Assembly (NCBI GenBank): GCA_050730675.1
Contig: JBOHNM010000031.1
Location: forward strand, 1 to 29,272
Reading direction: 5' to 3'
Source of the DNA: JBOHNM01 sp050730675
Lineage (GTDB): Bacteria > Planctomycetota > Phycisphaerae > Phycisphaerales > UBA1924
DNA: 29,272 nucleotides
Under the pieces are notes generated by a model. That model searched no databases. It was not told where the DNA came from and saw only the letters and a program-made list of their open reading frames with translations. Positions 1 through 8,407 of this stretch are shown in pieces; position 1 is the stretch's first letter; each line of letters starts with the position of its first letter. The position numbers and the translations under genes are program-made.

Positions 1-600
1 CTGGAGCAGGGCCAGCCCGACGTGGCGGCGGCGGCGTTTTCAGCGAACCTGGAGATCGGCAAGCGGTTCGCGAAGATGGACCGCTTCACGCCGCTGCCAT
101 CATCACAGTTGCCCGACCAGCAGGCTAACGAAACGACGATCCCCGAAGCGGACAGCGGGCTGTCGCTGATCGCGTGGTCGATGCTCGGCCTGGGCGAGGC
201 GTGCGCCAAGCAGGGGCGCGAAGCTGACGCCGTGGCACAGTTCAACGCGGTGCGGCAGTTGCCGTCGCAAGTGCCGCCGACGATCGATCATCGCAACCGC
301 CTTGCGGACCCGTGTGCGCTGGCGACGATCGCGCTGATCAAGCCGCTGATGGCGAGCAAGAACTACAAGGCGGCGCAGGACATCTACCGGGCGGGGGGTG
401 TTGCGGGCGCCGCGAGCAAGCCGATCGCCGACGAGCTGCGGGCGCTGTCGAAGCAGATCGACGCGGCCATGTCGGGCCAGCGGATGGACGAGGCCGACCA
501 GCAGATGCGGGAGATCATGAAGAAGCAACAGGAGGAGATCGAGCGGATCCAACGCGAGCGCCAGGAGCAGGACCGCCGCCGCCGCCCGCCGCCGAGGTGA
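1..600 (+). CDS. TPR-like hypothetical protein, 5' end cut by window edge
   Basis: The frame is open from base 1 to a TGA at 598-600, so the gene starts outside the window; a GTG at 22 is only an internal candidate. The visible 199 residues are Ala-rich and helical. A stretch reading AWSMLGLGEACAKQGREADA looks like one tetratricopeptide helix pair, suggesting a protein-binding solenoid. The last 40 residues are highly charged (KKQQEEIERIQRERQEQDRR) and probably form a coiled coil that ends in a short Arg/Pro tail. No catalytic motif is visible. Its 3' end faces clpC convergently. The function is unknown; a TPR-type scaffold or envelope-associated protein is only an inference from the helical pattern. 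Confidence 0.6.
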   Translation: MEQGQPDVAAAAFSANLEIGKRFAKMDRFTPLPSSQLPDQQANETTIPEADSGLSLIAWSMLGLGEACAKQGREADAVAQFNAVRQLPSQVPPTIDHRNRLADPCALATIALIKPLMASKNYKAAQDIYRAGGVAGAASKPIADELRALSKQIDAAMSGQRMDEADQQMREIMKKQQEEIERIQRERQEQDRRRRPPPR

Positions 601-642
601 ATTCGGCGCAGCACAAATGTGTTGAGTATGTTCGCAGCGAGA

Positions 643-685
643 AGATAAAAAGCGAAAAGGCCCCGGGGTTTGACGCCCGAGGCCT
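643..685 (-). terminator. Intrinsic terminator downstream of clpC
   Basis: On the minus strand, 28 bases past the clpC stop, two 10-base arms (676-685 and 658-667) pair with one mismatch around an 8-base loop. They are followed by TTTTCGCTTTTT (647-658 read in reverse). A GC-rich stem followed by a T tract is the classic rho-independent form. On the plus strand no T run follows the hairpin, so it appears to serve clpC rather than the TPR-like gene. Confidence 0.75.
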
Positions 686-712
686 CGTGATTCCTATAGA
701 TGTGTCCGCCGC

Positions 713-3331
713 TCAGGTCGAGCGGACGCCGGTCTCGGCGGCCGCGGGAGGGGCGGGGGGCGTGTCGGGCCGGCTGTCGGGCTTGGGCGGTGTGGCGTCG
801 CCGGCCACATCGAAGAAGAGGTGGTCCTCGTCCTTGCCGGCCGAGTCCTGCTTGCGGGTGACCTTGATGACCTGGCCGGGCTTGACGTCGCCGGTCAGGA
901 GCATCTCGCTCAGCGGGTCCTCGACGAACTGGCCGACGGCGCGGCGGAGGGGCCGGGCGCCGAAGTCGGGGTTGTAGCCGCGGTCGATCATGAAGTCCTT
1001 GGCCTTCTGGTCAAGCTCCATGGCGATGCCCTGCTGCTTGACGCGCTGCACGACCTTGGCGACTTCGATGTCCACGATGTTGGTGAGGTCTTCCTTGGTC
1101 AGCGGGCGGAAGACGACGACATCGTCGAGGCGGTTGATGAACTCGGGACGGAAGAAGCGCTCGACCTCCTTGAGCAGGACGGTCTTGATGTTGTCGAAGG
1201 ACGTGTCGGCGGACTTGACGACCTGCGCGGTGCCGAATCCGAACCCGCCGCCGCCCTTGATCAGATCAGCGCCGATGTTGCTGGTCATGATCAGGATGGT
1301 GTTGCGGAAGTCGACGTTGCGGCCGAACGAGTCGGTGAGGCGGCCTTCTTCCATGATCTGGAGGAGCATGTTGAAGACATCGGGGTGGGCCTTCTCGACT
1401 TCGTCGAGGAGGATGACGCTGTAGGGACGCCGGCGGACGCGCTCGGTGAGCTGGCCGCCTTCCTCGTAGCCGACGTAGCCGGGGGGTGCGCCGACGAGGC
1501 GTGAGACGTTGTGCTTCTCCATGTACTCGGACATGTCGAGCACAACCAAGGCCTCTTCATCGCCGAACATGAACTCGGCGATGGCCTTGGCGACGAGGGT
1601 CTTACCGACGCCGGAGGGGCCGCAGAAGATGAACGAGCCCATGGGCCGGCGCGGGTCCTTGAGGCCGGCGCGGGCGCGGCGGATGGCCTTGCTGACGGTC
1701 TTGATGGCCTCGTCCTGGCTGACGACCTTCTTGTGGAGTTCCTTCTCCAGGTCCATGAGGCGTTCGGCCTCTTCCTTCTTGAGGCGCTTGAGGGGGACGC
1801 CGGTCATCTTGCTGACGACCTCGGCGATGACTTCTTCATCGACGACGCCGGCGGACTGGGTGGCCTTCTCGCGCCACTCGCGCTGGGTCTGCTCCTTCTT
1901 CTTGCGGAGCGTCTCGGCGCGATCGCGCAGCTCGGCCGCGCGCTCGTAGTCGGCGGCCTTGACGGCCTCGTCCTTCTCGATCGAGAGCTTCTCGATGTCC
2001 GCCTCGATCTCGGCGAGGTCCGGCGGCTTGGTCATGCTCTTGAGACGGACGCGCGCGCCGGCCTCGTCGATCGCGTCGATCGACTTGTCGGGCTGGACGC
2101 GACCGGTGATGTAGCGGGCGGAGAGTTCGGCCGCGGCGACGAGGGCGTCGTCGGTGATGCGGACCTTGTGGTGCTGCTCGTACTTCTCGCGCAGACCCTT
2201 GAGGATCTCGACGGTCTGCTCGGTGCTTGGCGGGTCTACGGGGATCGGCTGGAAGCGCCGGGCGAGGGCGTTGTCCTTCTCGATGTACTTGCGGTACTCG
2301 TCGAAGGTGGTGGCGCCGATGCACTGGATCTCGCCGCGGGCCAAGGCGGGCTTGAGGACGTTGGAGGCATCGATCGCGCCCTCGGCGCCGCCGGCGCCGA
2401 CGAGGGTGTGCAGCTCGTCGATGAAGAGCATCACGTTCTTGGCGCGGCGGACCTCGTTCATGACGGCCTTGATGCGCTCTTCGAACTGGCCGCGGTACTT
2501 GGTGCCGGCGACCATCATCGCCAGGTCGAGGACGACCAGGCGCCGGTCGTGGAGCAGGTCGGGGACGTCGCCCGAGACGATCTTCTGGGCCAGGCCTTCG
2601 ACGATCGCGGTCTTGCCAACGCCGGCCTCGCCAAGGAGGACGGGGTTGTTCTTGGTGCGGCGGCAGAGGATCTGCACCAGCCGCTCGATCTCGTTGGCGC
2701 GGCCGATCACGGGATCGAGAGCGCCTTCGCGGGCCAGCTCGGTCAGGTCGCGACCGAAGCTGTCGAGCGCGGGGGTCTTGCTCTTACCCGAGCGGGCGGC
2801 GGGCTCGCCACCACCGGAGGACTCGGCACGCGAGGAGGATGACGAAGAAGGGGGAGGGGTGCCTCCGCCGCCGGCGTCTTCCTGGCCCTCAGTGCCCGCG
2901 CCGAGGAGGTTGAGAACCTCTTCGCGGACATTCTCGAGCTTGAGGCCGAGGTTCATCAGCACCTGCGCGGCGACACCGTCATGCTCGCGGAGGAGGCCGA
3001 GCAAAAGGTGCTCGGTGCCGACGTAGTTGTGGTTGAGGTTGCGCGCCTCTTCGATGGCGTACTCGATCACCTTCTTGGCGCGCGGCGTCTGCGGGAGCTT
3101 GCCCATCGTGACCATCTCTGGTCCGGCGCGGACGAGCTTCTCGACCTCGAGACGGACCTTGCGCAGGTCAACGTCGAGGTTCTTGAGGACATTGGCGCCG
3201 ACGCCGGAGCCTTCCTTGACCAGGCCGAGGAGGATGTGCTCGGTGCCGATGTATTCGTGGTTGAAGCGCTGGGCTTCCTGGTTGGCCAGGGCCATCACTT
3301 TGCGGGCGCGATCGGTGAAGCGTTCAAACAT
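713..3331 (-). CDS. clpC: ATP-dependent Clp protease ATP-binding subunit ClpC
   Basis: The 872-residue product has the full ClpC architecture. Two Clp N repeats (about 1-145; MFERFTDRARKVMALANQEA start) are followed by a Gly/Ser/Pro-rich linker (about 146-190). AAA module 1 has Walker A GEAGVGKT at 234-241 and Walker B LFIDE near 302. A UVR/coiled-coil middle segment lies around 457-490. AAA module 2 has GPSGVGKT at 571-578 and ILLDE near 640. A GFGFG stretch near 697 lies where the ClpP-docking loop is expected. ClpC hexamers unfold substrates and feed them to ClpP. AAGGAG at 3338-3343 sits seven bases before the ATG and fixes the start. The linker is longer and more Ser/Gly-rich than in Bacillus ClpC. 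No clpP or CtsR/McsAB genes lie beside it, and it appears monocistronic with its own terminator. Confidence 0.97.
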   Translation of the reverse strand: MFERFTDRARKVMALANQEAQRFNHEYIGTEHILLGLVKEGSGVGANVLKNLDVDLRKVRLEVEKLVRAGPEMVTMGKLPQTPRAKKVIEYAIEEARNLNHNYVGTEHLLLGLLREHDGVAAQVLMNLGLKLENVREEVLNLLGAGTEGQEDAGGGGTPPPSSSSSSRAESSGGGEPAARSGKSKTPALDSFGRDLTELAREGALDPVIGRANEIERLVQILCRRTKNNPVLLGEAGVGKTAIVEGLAQKIVSGDVPDLLHDRRLVVLDLAMMVAGTKYRGQFEERIKAVMNEVRRAKNVMLFIDELHTLVGAGGAEGAIDASNVLKPALARGEIQCIGATTFDEYRKYIEKDNALARRFQPIPVDPPSTEQTVEILKGLREKYEQHHKVRITDDALVAAAELSARYITGRVQPDKSIDAIDEAGARVRLKSMTKPPDLAEIEADIEKLSIEKDEAVKAADYERAAELRDRAETLRKKKEQTQREWREKATQSAGVVDEEVIAEVVSKMTGVPLKRLKKEEAERLMDLEKELHKKVVSQDEAIKTVSKAIRRARAGLKDPRRPMGSFIFCGPSGVGKTLVAKAIAEFMFGDEEALVVLDMSEYMEKHNVSRLVGAPPGYVGYEEGGQLTERVRRRPYSVILLDEVEKAHPDVFNMLLQIMEEGRLTDSFGRNVDFRNTILIMTSNIGADLIKGGGGFGFGTAQVVKSADTSFDNIKTVLLKEVERFFRPEFINRLDDVVVFRPLTKEDLTNIVDIEVAKVVQRVKQQGIAMELDQKAKDFMIDRGYNPDFGARPLRRAVGQFVEDPLSEMLLTGDVKPGQVIKVTRKQDSAGKDEDHLFFDVAGDATPPKPDSRPDTPPAPPAAAETGVRST

Positions 3332-3337
3332 CGCTGA

Positions 3338-3343
3338 CTCCTT
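3338..3343 (-). promoter_or_regulatory. Ribosome binding site of clpC
   Basis: AAGGAG on the minus strand, six bases before the clpC initiation codon. It supports the start at 3331. Confidence 0.7.
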
Positions 3344-3552
3344 CGGTGACCGGTGATAGGCCGGCCAAGTTTCGGCGTCCCGGGGGTGGCCCGGAGGCCG
3401 AACCGTTTCCGTTCCCGGCCCGCTGGTTCATCCCGAACTCGGGCGGGTCGCGATCAAGAGCACTCTAGGCGAGGGGTCCATCCTCTCGTCCTTCCGACAC
3501 GAGCCTCCGTGTGTTCATACGTCACGGAAGACCGCTCGGATTGCTCACATCG

Positions 3553-3617
3553 CGGCACGCCTCGGGGTGAGGGCGGTCCGGACGGACGGTTCTTTATCGA
3601 CCGCGAGAGGCGTGCCG
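3553..3617. repeat. 11-bp exact inverted repeat with 43-bp spacer
   Basis: CGGCACGCCTC at 3553-3563 is the exact reverse complement of GAGGCGTGCCG at 3607-3617. The spacer contains a smaller palindrome, GTCCGGAC. The pair lies between the clpC 5' side and the 3' end of the lipoprotein gene. It could be a long-loop RNA stem or paired protein sites; no T tract follows closely enough to call it a terminator. Confidence 0.4.
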
Positions 3618-3774
3618 TTCGCGCAAATCGGACGTGATCCCCTGAATCTGAGCAGATTCGCCGGGTTCCGGGTGGTAACGCGGGCCGGGCGGGATGAAAT
3701 GGGGTTCACGCCGCAATCAAGATTGGCGTTCGGGCGAGCGTCGGGTGCCGGATTGGCAGGAACGTGAACTCAAG

Positions 3775-4980
3775 TCACGGCGTGGGGACGGCGGTCATCT
3801 TTACGGGCGGCGGCACGATGTTGGCGAGGTGCTGATCGCTGACGACCTGGAGCGGGAGGATGACCTCGCGCGTGGTGCCGGAGATGCGGTCGCGCACGAT
3901 CGCCTTGATGGAATAACTGCCGACCGAGAGTGTCGCGGGGAAGTCGAGGCGCTGGAAGATGTAGAAGTCGCGGCGGCGGCGCGTCGTCACGTCCTTGGCG
4001 ACCTGCTCGGGGACGTGCAGCACGAGTGTGTCGTCGGCGGTGCGCACCTCGATCTCCTGCCCGATCTCGACCTGGAACTGATCGGCGTGCGTGGACTCGT
4101 CGGAGCCCACGGGGCGGTGGGCGAAGTTCTCGACCTCGACGTAGAGGTACGCCGCGGAAGCCTTGCCGGCGACGAGCGCGCCCGAGGTAAGCGGGGTGTA
4201 GCGGCCGTAGCTCTCGACGCGCCGGCAGAGGGCAACGGTGGGGACATCGAGGTTGTTGGAGGCGAAGGTGGTCCGAGTGCTGTCAAGGCGGTCGGCGGCG
4301 GAACGGAAGAGCGAGGCGATGGACTGCGCGTCGCCGTTGCGCTGGGCGGGGAGACTCGTGAAGACTTCGCGGACGGCGCTGAGGACCTCGCGCTGGCTGG
4401 CGGAGAGTTTGTCGCGCAGGACCGCCAGACGAGGGTCGTTGACGCTGGGATCCAGTGAGGAAAGCACTGTGAGCTGGGCGGCGCGGCCGAACGTGCTGGA
4501 GGCCGTGAGGGGCTCGGCGCTGATCACGTCGGCGAGTTCGTCGAGGAGCTGGCCTTTGCGCCCTGGCGTGTAGTCCGCTGCGCCGATGCGCGTGGGCGTG
4601 TTGCGCGACGGCGGCGACTGGCGGAAGCCGCTGTTGTTGGGCTTGGGAGCGCTGTCAGGGAGGGCGGCGGAGACATCCTCGCCGGTGTCGGCGGTCGTCG
4701 GAGGACTGCCCGGGTCGCTGAACGCGGCGCGGGCGGGGGTGGAGTTGGACTTGCGGGGGGCGGGGTGATTAGTGGCGACCGCATCGCTCAGGCCCTGCTC
4801 GCGCTTGGCGTAGACCTGTTCGAGGCCGGCCGCGGCGGTGTCCATGTCAGGCGGAGCGCCGGAATCGCGCTTGGCCTGGTCGGCGCCGCCGCCGGTGCAG
4901 GAAATGAGGGCGGTGCCTGCGGCGAGGGCCAGCGTGAGGGCGAAGGGGCGGGTGATCGAGCGTGGGGGGGTGCGGAGCAT
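3775..4980 (-). CDS. Putative lipoprotein of unknown function, downstream of holA
   Basis: The start is set at the ATG at 4980, preceded seven bases upstream by a perfect AGGAGG (4988-4993). The frame stays open further upstream but there it is only the shadow of holA. The 401-residue product begins with a basic and hydrophobic leader and a lipobox-like LISC (Cys about residue 27), so it should be exported and lipidated. Residues about 30-120 are low-complexity, rich in Pro, Ser and Asp. The rest is a mixed fold with a C-terminal beta-rich portion (KASAAYLYVEVENFAH, then SVGSYSIKAIVRD). I do not recognise the family. In proteobacteria holA sits next to the LPS-transport lipoprotein gene lptE, but this protein is twice LptE length and shows no clear LptE features, so I do not call it LptE. 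Confidence 0.75.
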   Translation of the reverse strand: MLRTPPRSITRPFALTLALAAGTALISCTGGGADQAKRDSGAPPDMDTAAAGLEQVYAKREQGLSDAVATNHPAPRKSNSTPARAAFSDPGSPPTTADTGEDVSAALPDSAPKPNNSGFRQSPPSRNTPTRIGAADYTPGRKGQLLDELADVISAEPLTASSTFGRAAQLTVLSSLDPSVNDPRLAVLRDKLSASQREVLSAVREVFTSLPAQRNGDAQSIASLFRSAADRLDSTRTTFASNNLDVPTVALCRRVESYGRYTPLTSGALVAGKASAAYLYVEVENFAHRPVGSDESTHADQFQVEIGQEIEVRTADDTLVLHVPEQVAKDVTTRRRRDFYIFQRLDFPATLSVGSYSIKAIVRDRISGTTREVILPLQVVSDQHLANIVPPPVKMTAVPTP

Positions 4981-4987
4981 GGGGCGG

Positions 4988-4993
4988 CCTCCT
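4988..4993 (-). promoter_or_regulatory. Ribosome binding site that fixes the lipoprotein start
   Basis: AGGAGG on the minus strand, seven bases from the ATG at 4980. It decides between this start and the long upstream extension of the same frame, which overlaps holA. Confidence 0.75.
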
Positions 4994-5093
4994 GCCGGGG
5001 CGATGGGCGCGCGGTTCCACCGCGCGGTGGGTTGGAGCATCGGCTGGTGGCGGGTGTCGGCTTTGAAGTTGGCAGGGGCGGGTCGTATGTGGA

Positions 5094-6146
5094 TCAGACC
5101 GCACCGACGAACTTGAGCGTGAGAGCTTCGAGGATGTGGACCGGGTCGCCCTGGCCGGATTTTTGGCGGTGGTCGGCCTGCACGGCGGCCTGAAGGAGGG
5201 CAGCGGTCTGCGCGGGCTTCATCCGGCGGGCGGCTTCGGGAATAATCCGCGCGGATTCGCCCCAGAGGCGGACGCGCGGCTGTTCGCCCGCGGCGACGGC
5301 GCGGCAGACACCGTCGAGCTTGCGGGCCAGGTCGAGGTAGACGAGGTTGATGAGGACGGGGTTGTGGCGACTGACGTTGAGCGCATCGTGCAGGTTGCTC
5401 AGGGCGTGGTTGGCGTCGTTGCCCAGCAGGTCGCGCTGGAGGGACCATGCTTCCTCTTCGCGCGAGAAGCCGACCATCTCCGAGACCAGGGCGCGCGTGA
5501 TGGCGGGCTTTGAGGCGTTGCGGGTGGCGGCGATGAGAGCGAGTTTGCCAAGCTCACTGTCGAGGCGGCCGAGGTCGGTGCCGAGGTTGTCCACCAGGAG
5601 TGCCGCGGCGTCGGGCTCGATCGCGGCGCGATGGCGGGCCTTGGCGCGCTCGGCCGCCCAGTCCATCGCCTGTTGGGGCGCGTACGGCTCGCACTCGACG
5701 ACCGTGCCGCCGGCAGCGGCGATGGCTTTGTCGAGGTTGCCGGCCCGCCAGGCGCCGGCGCGGAGGAGCAGGCAGGCGGAGGGCTCGGGGCTCTTGGCGT
5801 AGGTCTCGAACATCTCACGGGCGGTGCGCTCGGCGTGGCCGCGGCGGCCCAGGGTGGGAACTCCAGGGGCGTCGCCGTCGTCATCGGCGGCCTTGAGGAG
5901 CAGGTCGGCGTTGTCAACGATCACGAGCTTGTGCCGCTGCATGAGGCTCAGCGAACGGCACTCGTCGAGGATGTCGGCGGGGTTGGTGGACTGCCCGTCG
6001 AAGACGACGGTGTCGATCTCTTCGTGGGCCTTGGTGAGCGCGGCGCGGTGGCGCTCGGTGTGGTCGAGTTGCAGGAACCGCTCCTCGCCATAGAGCACGG
6101 CGATCGGCGCGGCAGGGGGGATCGAGCTGGCGGCGGACTTAGCCAT
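5094..6146 (-). CDS. holA: DNA polymerase III subunit delta (HolA)
   Basis: This 350-residue protein is the usual size for delta, the clamp-loader subunit that opens the beta clamp. The N-terminus reads IAVLYGEERFLQLD, the degenerate nucleotide-fold start typical of HolA. It is followed by DECRSLSLMQRHKLVIVDNA, the family's short-helix and strand signature just before the LLLKA segment. The C-terminal half is helical, with an ISxRH-like patch (ALNVSRHNPVLINLVYLDLARKL split across the collar domain). The gene lies 113 bases upstream of the lipoprotein gene on the same strand, so the two may be co-transcribed. The ATG at 6146 has only a weak ribosome binding site. Function is assigned from family resemblance; catalysis is not expected. 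Confidence 0.92.
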   Translation of the reverse strand: MAKSAASSIPPAAPIAVLYGEERFLQLDHTERHRAALTKAHEEIDTVVFDGQSTNPADILDECRSLSLMQRHKLVIVDNADLLLKAADDDGDAPGVPTLGRRGHAERTAREMFETYAKSPEPSACLLLRAGAWRAGNLDKAIAAAGGTVVECEPYAPQQAMDWAAERAKARHRAAIEPDAAALLVDNLGTDLGRLDSELGKLALIAATRNASKPAITRALVSEMVGFSREEEAWSLQRDLLGNDANHALSNLHDALNVSRHNPVLINLVYLDLARKLDGVCRAVAAGEQPRVRLWGESARIIPEAARRMKPAQTAALLQAAVQADHRQKSGQGDPVHILEALTLKFVGAV

Positions 6147-6170
6147 AAGGGGAGGTGGGGAAAAGGGAGT

Positions 6171-6646
6171 CTAGTTCAGCGGCTTGCCGAGTGCCCGGCG
6201 CTTGTCGGCGAGGAACTTGGCGTGGTGGTCGATGTGCTGGATGTACATGGGGACCATGGTGGCGATGGTGATCTTGCCGTACTGGTTGTGGATGCCGGCG
6301 CGAGCCCAGGCATCGGCGGGTAGGGTTGCGAGCCACTGGGCGGTGAAGCGTCGATGCACGGCGAAGAGGTCGCAAACGATGGCCAGGTCCGCGGCGTCGT
6401 ACCACGGCTGGCGGGCGAAGGCCGTCTCGTCGTAGCCGATGAGCAGCGGCAACTCTTCGGCGGCGATGCGGCGCATGCGGTGGGTCGCGATCAGGTCGCT
6501 ATCGAGGCAGTGGACCACCAGTGCGTGGATACTCCAGGTGCCGGGGACCGGGTGGGACCGCAACTGGTCGGGGTGAGGCCGGCGATCCAGCGGCGGGGCA
6601 CTTCGGCGTGGGCGGCGTAGGCATCGACGAGGGCTTGATGGTTCAT
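6171..6646 (-). pseudogene. DinB-family protein, interrupted by a one-base frameshift
   Basis: The minus strand encodes MNHQALVDAYAAHAEVPRRW followed by IAGLTP from an ATG at 6646. It must then change frame around 6566-6575 to continue as DQLRSHPVPGTWSIHALVVH and on to the TAG at 6171-6173. The span is 476 bases; adding one base gives 477, a 158-residue protein of normal DinB length. DinB-like proteins are four-helix bundles with a three-His metal site, acting as thiol transferases or of unknown role. Here the first His is in IHALVVH and the HxxxH pair is in the QHIDHHAKFL helix. The shift lies in a run CTCACCCCGACC, so a base-calling error in a C/G run is as likely as a real mutation. The gene is divergent from the kinase gene. 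Confidence 0.75.
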
Positions 6647-6708
6647 GGAAACTCCGTGTCTTGCCGCAACGGCGACACCGATGGCTGCGGCGGACCGTAT
6701 GGTTGGTC

Positions 6709-8397
6709 GTGCTGATTCTGACGATCATCCAGGGGCCGGACAAGGGGAAGACCTTTGAATTGCCCGACCATGAGCCGCAACTGCTCGGCCGGTCGAGCGA
6801 GGCGCTCCCGCTGACGGACAACACGGTGTCGCGCCGGCACGCGGAGCTGACCCCCGATGCGGGGCAGTGGTTTATCCGCGACCTGGGGAGCCAGAACGGT
6901 ACTTGGGTGAACGGCACTCGGATCGAAGGGCGGACGCGTCTGCGCCAGGGTGACCAGGTGCGGACGGGGGCGACGCTGGTGGTCTTCGGGTCCAGCGATC
7001 GGCGGGCGCCGGTGGGGCCGGTGCGGGTGCTGCGCCCGGACCAGATGGACACGTCGATCGAGCGGTCGATGGTGAGCAACGAGGACTCGGTGATCATGTC
7101 CGAGCCGGAGCCGCGGCAGGCCGCCATCGACCACCTGCGGGTGATCTACGGCCTGACGACGCTGACCACGCGGACGGCGGACCGGAGCGAACTGCTCGAG
7201 GGCGTGATGGACCTGGTCTTCAGCGAGTTCAAGCCTGAGCGTGGGGTGGTGCTGCTTTCGGACGCGGGCGACGCCGTGCCGCGCGATCCCGAGCCAACGG
7301 TGGTGCGGTACGCGGGGCTGGAGCCGGGGCACGTGCCGCCGGACGAGCCGATCAACGTGAGCAAGAGCATCCTGCAGGCGGCGCTGCGCAACGCCGAGGG
7401 TGTGCTGAGCAGCAACGCCATGACCGATGCGCGGTTTCGCTCGGGCGACAGCGTGCAGAGCTACAACATCCGCTCAGCGATCTGCTCGCCCATCCGCTTC
7501 CGCGACCGGACGTTCGGCGCGATCTACATCGACAGCACGGTGGCGAACTACACGTTCACGCCCGAGCAGCTCGCGCTCATGAACGCGATCGGTCAGCACA
7601 CAGGTCTGGCGCTGGCCAACGTGGAGCTGCTGCAACAGAAGCTGCGGGCCGAGCGATTGGCCGCGATGGGCGAGACGGTGGCGAGCCTGAGCCATTCGAT
7701 CAAGAACATCCTGCAGGGCCTGCGCGGCGGCGCGGATGTCGTGGAGATGGGGCTCAAGCGCGAGGACCTGAAGGTGGCCCGCGGCGGCTGGCCGATCCTC
7801 AAGCGCAACCTCGACCGCATCATCGGCCTGACGACCAACATGCTGGCCTACTCGCGCCCGCGCACGCTGGAATTGGAGTTGACCAAGGTTGGCCCACTGC
7901 TGGAGGACTGTGCCTCGCTGATGCAGGACATGTGCCAGGCGCGGGATGTGGCGCTGATTGTGGACGCCGAGGCGGATATGCCGCCGATCCCGATGGATGC
8001 GGGCCAGATCCACCAGTGCGTGATGAACCTGCTGACCAACGCCGTCGATGCGGTGGAGGCCAAGACGGGCGTGGTGACGGTGCGGGCGTCGTTTAAGGCG
8101 CTGGAAGTGGGCAAGGGCGAGGCGCGGATCGAAGTGATCGACAACGGGCCGGGTATTCCCCCGGCGATCCTGGAAAAGGTCTTCCTGCCGTTCTTCACCA
8201 CCAAGGGCCTGCGCGGGACGGGGCTTGGGCTGGCGGTGACCAAGCGCCTGATCGAGCAGCACCATGGGCGCGTCGAGGTGAAGAGCCAGACCGGCAAGGG
8301 GGCGGTCTTCACGCTGGTGATCCCGGTGGACCCGCAGAACCGGATTGATCCCGCGGAAACGGCCGCGTCCCGCGGGGATACGCGGCGTAAACTCTGA
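6709..8397 (+). CDS. FHA-GAF sensor histidine kinase, cytoplasmic
   Basis: From the GTG at 6709 the product is 562 residues. The frame extends back to a TTG at 6661, but those 16 residues do not look like an FHA start and would leave only 14 bases to the divergent gene. An FHA domain occupies about 1-95 (GR at 27-28, SRRH at 41-44, NGTWVNGT at 63-70), which should read phosphothreonine. A GAF-like domain follows at about 140-305. The kinase core has the phospho-acceptor His329 in LSHSIKN, an N box (QCVMNLLTNAVDA), a G1 box (DNGPGIP), an F box (FFTTK) and a G2 box (GTGLGLAVTK). No membrane segment is seen. The H box resembles the NtrB/ZraS type. There is no response regulator beside it. Confidence 0.92.
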   Translation: MLILTIIQGPDKGKTFELPDHEPQLLGRSSEALPLTDNTVSRRHAELTPDAGQWFIRDLGSQNGTWVNGTRIEGRTRLRQGDQVRTGATLVVFGSSDRRAPVGPVRVLRPDQMDTSIERSMVSNEDSVIMSEPEPRQAAIDHLRVIYGLTTLTTRTADRSELLEGVMDLVFSEFKPERGVVLLSDAGDAVPRDPEPTVVRYAGLEPGHVPPDEPINVSKSILQAALRNAEGVLSSNAMTDARFRSGDSVQSYNIRSAICSPIRFRDRTFGAIYIDSTVANYTFTPEQLALMNAIGQHTGLALANVELLQQKLRAERLAAMGETVASLSHSIKNILQGLRGGADVVEMGLKREDLKVARGGWPILKRNLDRIIGLTTNMLAYSRPRTLELELTKVGPLLEDCASLMQDMCQARDVALIVDAEADMPPIPMDAGQIHQCVMNLLTNAVDAVEAKTGVVTVRASFKALEVGKGEARIEVIDNGPGIPPAILEKVFLPFFTTKGLRGTGLGLAVTKRLIEQHHGRVEVKSQTGKGAVFTLVIPVDPQNRIDPAETAASRGDTRRKL

Positions 8398-8407
8398 CCC
8401 TCATCCG

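Larger units (their letters stand above)
3332..3774. other. Gene-free region upstream of clpC
   Basis: These 443 bases hold no convincing gene: the open frames crossing them are short and show no family motif. Two structures are visible. One is a GC-rich hairpin in the clpC leader (TTCGGC 3371-3376 with GCCGAA 3397-3402). The other is an 11-base exact inverted repeat (CGGCACGCCTC 3553-3563 with GAGGCGTGCCG 3607-3617). The clpC promoter and any heat-shock control must lie here, and the lipoprotein gene at 3775 ends here. No CIRCE element or clear sigma-70 boxes could be found. Confidence 0.5.

Noticed and set aside
1836..2842. Long plus-strand frames opposite clpC
   Set aside because: They are antisense shadows of a highly GC-rich gene with no family motif.
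3440..3475. A CIRCE half-site-like GAGTGCT in the clpC upstream region (minus strand)
   Set aside because: The second half at nine-base spacing is absent, so it is not a HrcA operator.
4981..5448. N-terminal extension of the lipoprotein frame by 156 codons
   Set aside because: It overlaps holA, is Arg/Pro-rich shadow coding, and the AGGAGG site plus signal peptide fix the start at 4980.
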